A stretch of 6,028 bases of DNA from Xanthobacteraceae bacterium (GCA_030037185.1 JASHRR010000796.1:1-6028); one strand, 5' to 3'; counted from the stretch's first letter, positions 1-5,276 are shown. Numbers and translations are program-made. The notes: generated by a model not told the origin, from the sequence alone.

Positions 1-69
1 AGGCGCGCGCAGGACGCGGGCCATGAGACCCGGGACCCGCTGGGCGGGCCGGTTGCCGAACGCGACTGA
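1..69 (+). CDS. Possible C-terminal end of an upstream gene (partial, unrecognised)
   Basis: The first frame is open from the window edge to a TGA at 67-69 and encodes 22 residues ending in GGPVAERD. Nearly all third codon positions are G or C, as expected for a real gene in GC-rich DNA, and better than the opposing - strand frame that starts at an ATG at 103 and also runs off the edge. The fragment is too short to assign a family. It could be chance, and the - strand frame remains an alternative. Confidence 0.3.
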   Translation, partial: RRAQDAGHETRDPLGGPVAERD

Positions 70-276
70 GGTTGACGACTTTATGGTTTGTGCGATTGTC
101 CATGCCAGCGACCAGCAAACGTCTGTTGGTCTACATCCCTCGCGAGGGATGCCATATCATCAGTGCGGCGATCGCGGCGGCAGCTCACTACCCGACCACT
201 CGTCAGATCGGGCATTGCCTTGATCCCGCGGGAGCGAAGGACGAGGCTAATCTTCCCGCTCCGTGGGACTGGCAAC
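70..276. other. Gene-free stretch, no recognisable product
   Basis: Several short frames on both strands overlap here, but none has a convincing ribosome binding site, consistent codon use or a recognisable motif. It lies downstream of the - strand fluoride riboswitch and its terminator, so it is where that riboswitch's target gene would be expected. I see only an 18-bp palindrome (134-151). The stretch may be the scar of a deleted or decayed gene; that is inference. Confidence 0.4.
134..151. repeat. 18-bp perfect palindrome
   Basis: CATCCCTCGCGAGGGATG reads identically on both strands over 18 bp without a spacer. Perfect palindromes of this length are unusual by chance and suit a dimeric DNA-binding protein. 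The absence of a loop makes it a poor RNA hairpin, and no T-run follows. No regulator gene is next to it, so its role is unknown. Confidence 0.55.
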
Positions 277-301
277 AAAAACCCGCCTCACGGCGGGCTT
301 T
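277..301 (-). terminator. Intrinsic terminator downstream of the - strand fluoride riboswitch
   Basis: On the - strand, CCCGCC (297-292), loop GTGA (291-288) and GGCGGG (287-282) form a six-pair GC stem, extendable by a G-U and three A-U pairs, followed directly by five Ts (281-277). This is a classic Rho-independent terminator for leftward transcription; on the + strand the tail is only CTTTG, so the - direction is favoured. It starts about 30 nt after the aptamer, so it either attenuates that transcript or simply ends an orphan leader of about 100 nt. Confidence 0.8.
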
Positions 302-302
302 G

Positions 303-377
303 CAACACTCCCACCGCGATCGTCCGCAGTAGGAGTCATCAGCCTTTCGGCAGGTCACGGGCGACTCCATGCCCATG
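303..377 (-). promoter_or_regulatory. Fluoride riboswitch (crcB-motif RNA), - strand copy
   Basis: Read on the - strand, the aptamer has stem P2 as CATGGGC (377-371) with GCCCGTG (362-356), one pair being a wobble. P1 is GGAGT (368-364) with ACTCC (336-332), and P3 is GCC (351-349) with GGC (344-342) closed by a GAAA loop. The conserved CTGATG and CTCCTAC run in the right order. Compared with the consensus it lacks one base pair at the inner end of P2 (C-ATGG instead of CG-ATGG). After the aptamer, GGAGT (311-307) is an exact copy of the 5' P1 strand and could compete for ACTCC, as in the + strand copy. Here no start codon follows at a suitable distance; the terminator stem comes instead. The family senses fluoride with Mg2+ and normally turns on fluoride export or tolerance genes. 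The target gene seems lost. Confidence 0.8.
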
Positions 378-381
378 ACGT

Positions 382-409
382 GATATAAATATCTCACGGG
401 GCGCGTCAA
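382..409 (-). promoter_or_regulatory. Sigma70-like promoter for the - strand riboswitch
   Basis: On the - strand TTGACG (409-404), a 16-nt spacer and TATATC (387-382) match the -35 and -10 consensus at five and four of six positions. The predicted start, about seven bases further at 376-374, falls exactly where aptamer stem P2 begins. That positional agreement supports both the promoter and the riboswitch call. Confidence 0.65.
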
Positions 410-423
410 GTCGAAAGCGAGCG

Positions 424-710
424 TTCACATTTCTGTCGGTGCTCGACGGCGACGCGCATGAGGTCGACTGGATCCTGTCAACCAGTGCGCTTGAAGCCGT
501 CAATCTGCTCTCCAATGCCTTGGGAACTACCGATCCTGTTCGTAGTTGGAACCGGGAATAAGTATTGACCCGAGGCTTGCGACGTTGGCGGCCAGTTGCG
601 AGGTCTTTGTGGATGGGCGCCCAGCGTCGCGCAAGCCCTTGCATTTCACCGGGGAAAGGCACCGCCCTGAACGGCCGACGGCACGACGTGCGCGCTTGAC
701 CCGGACATGA
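424..710 (+). pseudogene. Unrecognised coding fragment, apparently frameshifted
   Basis: Frame 1 encodes a protein-like stretch (FTFLSVLDGDAHEVDWIL, then a helical ALEAVNLLSNALG) ending at TAA 559-561. A second frame takes over just before that stop and continues protein-like (DPRLATLAASCEVFVDGRP) to TGA 708-710. Together they read as one gene of about 95 residues with an indel near 545-560. No good start codon with a ribosome binding site is present: GTG 439 is possible for the first part and TTG 546 for the second. I do not recognise the family. The 3' end overlaps the promoter of the + strand riboswitch, and the 5' end abuts the divergent promoter. It may be a relic, or chance. Confidence 0.3.
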
Positions 711-724
711 GGACTGCCTAGTTT
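696..724 (+). promoter_or_regulatory. Sigma70-like promoter for the + strand riboswitch and operon
   Basis: TTGACC (696-701), a 17-nt spacer and TAGTTT (719-724) form a plausible promoter; the -35 matches five of six consensus bases, while the -10 is weak. The expected transcription start is about 730-731, the first base of aptamer stem P2, which mirrors the arrangement of the - strand copy. Confidence 0.6.
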
Positions 725-730
725 CAGTTA

Positions 731-789
731 AGGCGATGGAGTTCGCCTCAAACGCCAGGGACTAAGTCCTCCCCGGGCTGATGACTCCT
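731..789 (+). promoter_or_regulatory. Fluoride riboswitch aptamer (crcB-motif RNA), + strand copy
   Basis: The core matches the fluoride riboswitch consensus base for base in its key positions: GGCGATGG, TCGCC, AAACGCC and GGCTGATGACTCCT in order. P2 is AGGCG (731-735) with CGCCT (744-748). P1 is GGAGT (738-742) with ACTCC (784-788). The P3/pseudoknot region is GCC (754-756) with GGC (776-778), enclosing an extended loop with an internal GGAC/GTCC hairpin. The conserved CTGATG lies at 778-783. The family binds one fluoride ion through Mg2+ ions and switches on genes against fluoride toxicity. It precedes the gene beginning at ATG 819 and therefore probably the whole GTPase operon. Confidence 0.9.
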
Positions 790-818
790 GAAGAGGTCCT
801 CCTCTACGGGAGTGTATT
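784..818 (+). promoter_or_regulatory. Riboswitch expression platform: Shine-Dalgarno sequestering switch
   Basis: The Shine-Dalgarno of the ATG at 819 is GGGAG (808-812), six bases before the start. GGAGT at 809-813 is identical to the 5' strand of aptamer P1 (738-742), so both compete for ACTCC (784-788). Without fluoride ACTCC can pair with the Shine-Dalgarno, stacked on the small hairpin AGAGG-TCCT-CCTCT (792-805), and hide it. With fluoride, P1 forms and frees it. This predicts fluoride-activated translation. No intrinsic terminator is present here, in contrast to the - strand copy. Confidence 0.75.
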
Positions 819-1555
819 ATGTCCACCCCAACGCCGCCCTCGAACCAGCCTGAACCTCCTCGTGGCAGAGAGTCTCAGCACCGCGCCATAACAGGCGCGA
901 CGTCCCCTTTTTGTGGTGGTTCATTCACGGTAACATTATGACGCCCGAGACCTGGAATGCGCTGCTCGACGCGTATGGTCTCTGCAATCGCCACGCGTGG
1001 GCGCATCCCAGCGTCGAGATGTCGTTCCGCAAATGGCAGTTCCTCGGACCGGTTATTCACAGTCGGGCATTGGTCGAACAGTCTGTTCACGCGATCGAAT
1101 CGTGCCAAGGCATCGGCTTGTGCTCGCCCGAGCCGCCGCTGCAAGGAAAAAGTCCATGCTTTCTCTCCGCGTTGAATATCAGTCATGCAGGAGCGGGCGC
1201 ATCTCCGCCATCGCAACTAGCTCTCGGCCGAGACAGTAGAGGGCTACGCTCCTTCGGGACCCACCTGGCAGCGCTGCGGCCTCCGAAGACTTTCGCGGTC
1301 TGGGCCGGCACGGTGAGCGGCCCGAGTCGCCACCGATCGCACCTTTTCGCCGATTTGAAATCCCGCCGGCTGGTCGACCTTCTTTGGCAACAAGCCACCC
1401 TGGAGGAGCTGCCGGTGCGATTGGCGGGGTACGAAGAATCCTTTGTAGCGGAAGCCAACGCGTCGGCTGATCAGAATCTCGCGGAACTCATATCGGGTGC
1501 TGGTTGGTGCAGCGGCTGGCATCCGTCGGTTGCTTTGCTCGGCAACTCGGCTTGA
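819..1555 (+). pseudogene. CxxC/CxxH-motif protein, frameshifted (first gene of the riboswitch operon)
   Basis: ATG 819 has a strong Shine-Dalgarno (GGGAG, six bases upstream) under riboswitch control, but its frame stops at TGA 939-941 after 40 codons (a Pro-rich start, then TSPFCGG). The coding signal continues one frame back, through WFIHGNIMTPETWNALL and GLCNRHAWAH, to TGA 1553-1555. The total of 737 nt is one base short of a multiple of three, so a single indel or a -1 frameshift near 905-920 would restore one protein of about 245 residues. Motifs resemble Zn-site pairs: SPFC then GLCNRH, CFLS, and AVWAG then PSRHRSHL. Each looks like a CxxC or CxxH site with a Cys lost, suggesting decay. 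GLCNRHAW resembles GFCPFHTW in the next gene, so the two may be related parts of one system. An ATG at 938 could still give a 205-aa product. I cannot name the family. Confidence 0.6.
905..911 (+). other. Possible -1 slippery heptamer C CCT TTT
   Basis: In the frame of ATG 819 the codons TCC CCT TTT contain X XXY YYZ (CCC TTT T). Slipping back one base here leads exactly into the frame that stays open to 1555. The motif type is known for programmed -1 frameshifting, but this version is not among the strongest in bacteria, and a C/T homopolymer is also where indels arise. I favour mutation, given the lost Cys residues nearby. Confidence 0.25.
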
Positions 1556-1568
1556 CGGAGGCATGCGC

Positions 1569-3341
1569 ATGGATTTGCGTGACTACGAGCAGACGAAGTT
1601 CGCCCTCGCTAAGATATTGCGAGGCCTCTCCCGCCTGATTCCTGACCATCACGCCGAGTGGCGCGGACATTTGCGAGATCTCTTCAGACGGCTTGCGGAG
1701 GATCGCTTTAATTTGGTGCTCGTCGGTCGATTCAGTCGGGGCAAGACGTCGTTGATGAACGCGATCCTAGGCACCGACAGGCTACCGACCGGCATAGCCC
1801 CTCTTACGTCGGTGATCACGACGGTCACTTACGGGAGCAAAGAGCAGGTCGTCTTGAAATATGACAACAGAATTCTTGATAAGGAAGTCCCAATCGGTTC
1901 CTTGCCGCAATATATCACGCAACAAGGAAATCCCGGAAACGTCCAACGAATCAAGACGGCCGAAATCCAGCTTCCGTCGGAAATTCTCCGCCGCGGCTTC
2001 TACTTCGTCGATACCCCTGGATTAGGTTCTGTGATTATCGAAAATACGCTCACGACGGAGTCATTTCTGCCCGAGGCCGACGCATTCGTTCTTGTCACCA
2101 GCTATGAAGGTCCTCTCTCTGAGGAGGAGATGCGCTTCTTCAGAGCGGGCTCTTCGGCAGGAAGGCGAATATTCGTCGTACTCAACAAGCATGACACCGT
2201 CTCCGTCGAAAATCGAGCTGCAGGTCTTGCGTTTGTTCGCGAACAGCTCCAACCGCTGTTCAGACGTTCACCGCCACAGATTTTTTCAGTCTCATCCCTT
2301 GAGGGACTCGAAGCGAAACGCTCGGGTGACATCTCGCGCCTGGCGGCGAGCGGAATTCCGCGACTTGAGAAAGAACTCTTGGGTTTCCTCTTGACGGAGA
2401 AGACGAGCGAATTCCTGTTACGGATGTGCGAGCGTATTCGGGAATTCCTGCAGCAAATGCCGCCTTCGAAAGAGGTGACAAGTTTGACTCTGCAAGCGGC
2501 CACATTGGCTAAGCGGTTCGATCGGGCGACCGAAGTCGCGGAGTCCCTTGAAGCTTCAGCTGCGGCGTTTGCAAATTTGCACCGGTTGCGGTCGTGCGAG
2601 ATTTGCGCTTGCGTCGCTGACACACTTTGGGATTTTATCTGCCAGTATCAATATCAGATCACTATTAGTTCCGAAGAGCAGGGGCGGTTTGCAAATCGGG
2701 GCGGGTTCTGTCCGTTTCACACCTGGGAATACGGGTCGATTGCCTCAGCTTATGGAATATGCACCGGATATCCTGATTTGCTCGATCAGCTGTCGGCAGA
2801 GCTTCGCGATGCCGCTTCAACAATCACTCAGCCGGATATCTTGCTCACTAAGCTCCAGCACGTCCTGCCGACCCAAAGCGACTGTGTTCTCTGCCGCATC
2901 CGCGATAAGGCCGAGCAGGAGGCTATCGCCGGGCTTGCAAAGGGACTACAGGAGAAACGGACCGATAGGTCGAAGCCTCTCTCCGCGACCTGCCTACCCC
3001 ATTTTGTGATGCTCGTGGCCGCAGTTCAGGACCAGGACGTTCTAGCAAACCTAATCGACCATCAAGCGGCTGTGCTGCAACGCTTCTCGGAGGACATGCG
3101 GCGATATGCTCTCAAGCACGACGCCGTGCGGCGATACTTGGCCAGCCATGAGGAAACTACCGTAGCGGAGAGAGGGTTGCTGTCGGTCGCCGGTCGTGAG
3201 CGCGTTAATTTTGCGCCCAGGCGGACAGGCTCGCCACGGTGCGATCAAGGGTGGGTAGGCGGTCCGGTGGTCTGCGAAGATACCGCGCAGGCTGGCACCG
3301 CTGATCGTGCCAGCGGACAACAAGCAAAAATCGCTCCTTGA
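1569..3341 (+). CDS. Dynamin-like GTPase with C-terminal CxxC/CxxH modules
   Basis: A 590-aa protein. The ATG at 1569 is chosen because GGAGG (1557-1561) lies seven bases upstream; ATG 1563 is too close. GTPase motifs are complete: G1 GRFSRGKTS (53-61), G2 Thr80 in LPTGIAPLTS, G3 DTPG (148-151) and G4 NKHD (206-209). The long insert between G2 and G3 and the LPTG..PLT pattern are typical of bacterial dynamin-like proteins, which hydrolyse GTP to assemble on and reshape membranes. Instead of a normal stalk with an obvious membrane paddle, the C-terminal half carries two modules: C343-x2-C346 with C381-x2-H384 (GFCPFHTW), and C439-x2-C442 with C475-x2-H478, spaced alike, so probably a duplicated metal site. 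The GFCxxH pattern resembles DUF6062-type proteins as I recall them. The gene starts 13 nt after the preceding stop, so translation may be coupled. The last 40 residues or so look non-family-like and may come from a frameshifted tail. Confidence 0.9.
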   Translation: MDLRDYEQTKFALAKILRGLSRLIPDHHAEWRGHLRDLFRRLAEDRFNLVLVGRFSRGKTSLMNAILGTDRLPTGIAPLTSVITTVTYGSKEQVVLKYDNRILDKEVPIGSLPQYITQQGNPGNVQRIKTAEIQLPSEILRRGFYFVDTPGLGSVIIENTLTTESFLPEADAFVLVTSYEGPLSEEEMRFFRAGSSAGRRIFVVLNKHDTVSVENRAAGLAFVREQLQPLFRRSPPQIFSVSSLEGLEAKRSGDISRLAASGIPRLEKELLGFLLTEKTSEFLLRMCERIREFLQQMPPSKEVTSLTLQAATLAKRFDRATEVAESLEASAAAFANLHRLRSCEICACVADTLWDFICQYQYQITISSEEQGRFANRGGFCPFHTWEYGSIASAYGICTGYPDLLDQLSAELRDAASTITQPDILLTKLQHVLPTQSDCVLCRIRDKAEQEAIAGLAKGLQEKRTDRSKPLSATCLPHFVMLVAAVQDQDVLANLIDHQAAVLQRFSEDMRRYALKHDAVRRYLASHEETTVAERGLLSVAGRERVNFAPRRTGSPRCDQGWVGGPVVCEDTAQAGTADRASGQQAKIAP

Positions 3342-3412
3342 CAGTGGCTTGAAATTCCTCGGAACGGGAGTGTGCCGTAATGCTGCTGCAAGAAAGTGAT
3401 AAAGGCCGTACG

Positions 3413-3682
3413 ATGAGCACTTATACTGTTCGTGGTCTGTTGACTGGTGCCGCGTACGGGCGTCATCTGAGCAAGACGGAGGCCGCTTCAGTCGTTCTTC
3501 GGCATGCGCCGCGACGCTTTGCTATCCGCCAGGCAGACGAAGGCTATTACTTGCTGTGGATTGCAGCCAGCAAAGGCGCAATGGCGACTGCATCTCACAG
3601 CGGGCGGCCTATTGGCGCGCGGGCTCAGACAAAAGAAGCAGCGTGGCCCGCCATCGCATGTCAGGTTGTCAAGGCGGACTAG
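3413..3682 (+). CDS. Small uncharacterised protein (89 aa)
   Basis: The product begins MSTYTVRGLLTGAAYG and includes RRFAIRQADEGYYLLWIA and a C-terminal EAAWPAIACQVV, a mixed beta/alpha pattern like small uncharacterised proteins seen in alphaproteobacteria. It has no signal peptide or membrane segment, so it is probably cytoplasmic. AAAGG (3401-3405) lies seven bases before this ATG. An in-frame ATG at 3380 with GGGAG nine bases upstream would add 11 residues and is nearly as good. The gene follows the GTPase on the same strand by about 70 nt with no terminator, so co-transcription is likely. The function is unknown. Confidence 0.6.
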   Translation: MSTYTVRGLLTGAAYGRHLSKTEAASVVLRHAPRRFAIRQADEGYYLLWIAASKGAMATASHSGRPIGARAQTKEAAWPAIACQVVKAD

Positions 3683-3765
3683 CGGGACTTCGTGTCTCGT
3701 GCGACGACGCGCCATTTGTTGGGGCTCGTATGGGACAAGGACCGCGCCGTGTGACAGTTCTGATG

Positions 3766-3798
3766 CCGTCGTAAGCAATTGAGGTTAAGCCACGACGG
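3766..3798 (+). repeat. Inverted repeat before the small ORF
   Basis: CCGTCGT (3766-3772) and ACGACGG (3792-3798) are perfect 7-bp arms around a 19-nt loop in the 137-nt gap between two small genes. No T-run follows, so it is not an intrinsic terminator. It ends eight bases before the Shine-Dalgarno of the next ORF and could form an RNA hairpin in the transcript, affecting translation or stability. The function is speculative. Confidence 0.35.
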
Positions 3799-3819
3799 AC
3801 GAAGCGAGGAAAGCTGATC

Positions 3820-4034
3820 ATGGAAATCATTCACAGCCACCAGGGCGACGGATATCGAGTTATCTTGTCCTTCGTTACGGACCATGGCTGTTTGTCGAAG
3901 TGCGCGACGATGGTAGACGCTCAATGGAATGCGGGCCGGTCGGTAGAAGGAAGGCCCGTACTGTCTTCGCCATGACGTGCGGGCGAGTGGACGTGGGGGC
4001 ATGTGTGGGGGTGCACAACAATAAAGCGGCCTGA
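3820..4034 (+). pseudogene. Tiny ORF, probably frameshifted small protein
   Basis: ATG 3820 has a clear Shine-Dalgarno (GAGGA, 3806-3810) nine bases upstream and gives 51 residues (MEIIHSHQGDGYRVILSFVT...) ending at TGA 3973-3975. From about 3885 a different frame becomes much more protein-like (WLFVEVRDDGRRSMECGPVG, then RRKARTVFAM) and runs to TGA 4032-4034. Joining the two near 3885-3891 restores a single small protein of about 70 residues in the style GYRVxLSF...FVEVRDDGRR..CGPVG, so one base has probably been lost. Either the 51-aa version is what is made, or the gene is broken. It lies between two other operon genes with no terminator. I recognise no named family. Confidence 0.45.
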
Positions 4035-4112
4035 CCATCGCGGGCGACCAGACGTTCGCCAATCCATGCAGTATTTCTGCGGGCAGTGCGCCCTTCAGGC
4101 AAAGGTGCCGGT

Positions 4113-5108
4113 GTGACCGCCGGTGACGAGATCAGTCCATCAATGAGTGGCGAAGCGAATCAAGAGGCGGCAGCCATGGCGGCGAACTTGGCACCGGACG
4201 TTGAGCAGGCGATGAATAAATTGCAATCACTCCACGATGGTGACATTGGCGTGCTTGACGTCATTGCCTGCGGGGGCCCGGCGGTCCCCGCTTTGCGAAC
4301 GCTGCTATTCGAACGAGAGACGAGTGGCCTCTTTCAATCTCGCTGCCGAGCTGTCGAGGCGCTGGCAGCACTCGGAGCCTACGCGGTTCTGCTGGACTAC
4401 CTCAGAATGGAGCATGTCGCGAACGATCCGGTCGAACGCCTGGGTGATGATGCGGTCATCAATGCTGCTGCGCAGGCCTTGGCATCAGTACGCGAACAAG
4501 ACGTATTTGAACTTCTGTTGCGCCTTGCGCAAAGACCGGGGCTGACCGGCGTCATCCGCGCGTTGGGCTCGTTCCAGCGCCCCCAGGCAATACCAGTGCT
4601 GATCGATGCACTCGAGGATGATACCAGCCGGCAGGCGGCCGAGGTGGCGCTTAGAAGACTGGGACGCCCCGTTCGATCCGCATTGGTGTCGTCGGCCAAA
4701 CTGCAGTCGCCATCCTCTGAACACGAGAGCGAGTCAAGCCTTCGACGGCGCCGGAGCGCACTCGGACTCTTATGTGAAATCGGTATCTCACAGAGAATAT
4801 GGCCGGCGTTACGATCTCTGATGTACGATACTGATGCGAAAGTGTCTTTCCTTTCCTGTCAAGTATGTCTCCTCAGTGCGCGCGCCAGTGAGAGGAGTCA
4901 CGCGGTGCGCCGGCTGATCGGCCTGCTGCCAGGTTCGGACTGGATGCTGCGTGATGAGATCGAAAATGTATTGATAACGCACATCGATGTCGCAAGGCGT
5001 GTGATCGATCGCTATGTTCAGGACGTGGCTGACACAGCCAATACCGCACGAGAAAGTTTGACGGAACGGGTGCTGCATCGCGTGCTGGCACATGCCGAAG
5101 GGCGCTGA
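4113..5108 (+). CDS. HEAT-like helical repeat protein
   Basis: A 331-aa protein from GTG 4113, chosen because AAAGGTG (4101-4107) lies just upstream. In-frame GTG 4086 (no Shine-Dalgarno), ATG 4143 and ATG 4176 (AAGAGG eight bases before) are alternatives. It is almost wholly alpha-helical with repeated two-helix units of the HEAT/PBS type: residues 47-67 (GGPAVPALRTLL), 75-98 (CRAVEALAALG...LLDYL), 112-140, 144-168 (GVIRALGSFQRPQAIPVLID, the most typical unit), 172-195 (QAAEVALRRLG), and diverged units at 211-300. Such solenoids serve as protein-binding scaffolds. The length is usual for small bacterial HEAT proteins, and there is no signal peptide or membrane segment. It is last of the co-directional genes after the GTPase and could be a partner or adaptor; that is inference from position only. 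Confidence 0.75.
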   Translation: MTAGDEISPSMSGEANQEAAAMAANLAPDVEQAMNKLQSLHDGDIGVLDVIACGGPAVPALRTLLFERETSGLFQSRCRAVEALAALGAYAVLLDYLRMEHVANDPVERLGDDAVINAAAQALASVREQDVFELLLRLAQRPGLTGVIRALGSFQRPQAIPVLIDALEDDTSRQAAEVALRRLGRPVRSALVSSAKLQSPSSEHESESSLRRRRSALGLLCEIGISQRIWPALRSLMYDTDAKVSFLSCQVCLLSARASERSHAVRRLIGLLPGSDWMLRDEIENVLITHIDVARRVIDRYVQDVADTANTARESLTERVLHRVLAHAEGR

Positions 5109-5189
5109 GCCGAGTCCATGATAGGCCGATGTAGTGGTGGAGCGTCCGACAATCCATTCGCGCATTAACTGACGAGACGTGCTTCGCGG

Positions 5190-5214
5190 TTGCCGCAGCG
5201 CGAAATAGCGGCAA
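5190..5214. repeat. Inverted repeat with 7-bp arms
   Basis: TTGCCGC (5190-5196) pairs with GCGGCAA (5208-5214) around an 11-nt loop. No T-tract follows on either strand. It may form an RNA stem at the end of the operon transcript, possibly protecting the 3' end. Confidence 0.3.
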
Positions 5215-5237
5215 GAAGACGAGCGCCGGCGGGTTGC

Positions 5238-5276
5238 GCGACGGACCGCGTCGCAATTTCGCAATCGGTCCGTTGC
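5238..5276. repeat. Inverted repeat enclosing tandem TCGCAAT repeats
   Basis: ACGGACCG (5241-5248) pairs perfectly with CGGTCCGT (5266-5273), extended by a G-T and two further pairs to 5238-5276. The 17-nt loop carries two copies of TCGCAAT (5251-5257 and 5259-5265) one base apart. It could be an RNA structure at the convergent 3' ends or a protein-binding site; there is no T-run for intrinsic termination. Confidence 0.4.

Noticed and set aside
1..103. - strand gene starting at ATG 103 and running off the left edge
   Set aside because: It has no Shine-Dalgarno and poor third-position GC compared with the + strand frame ending at 69.
140..215. CTGATG on the - strand (162-157) as another fluoride aptamer
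   Set aside because: The following bases (ATATGG) have no matching P1 strand at the right place upstream; the similarity is limited to the hexamer.
339..662. 107-codon - strand open frame
   Set aside because: It runs through the promoter and the aptamer of the - strand riboswitch, has no ribosome binding site and shows low-complexity, non-family-like sequence.
1497..1568. Upstream GTG start for the GTPase
   Set aside because: It would overlap the previous gene by about 60 nt and has no Shine-Dalgarno; GGAGG fits ATG 1569 with ideal spacing.
2102..2623. 173-codon - strand open frame inside the GTPase gene
   Set aside because: It is antisense to the well-supported GTPase coding sequence and is Ser/Arg-rich as expected for a shadow frame.
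3216..3258. A frameshift giving the GTPase an earlier natural end
   Set aside because: The neighbouring frame would end at TAG 3256-3258 and the present tail looks unusual, but there is not enough signal to claim a break; the annotated stop at 3341 is kept.
3735..3775. A further CTGATG motif (3760-3765) as a third fluoride riboswitch
   Set aside because: The upstream ATGGGAC cannot form the needed P1 with the bases after CTGATG, and no P2 stem is present.
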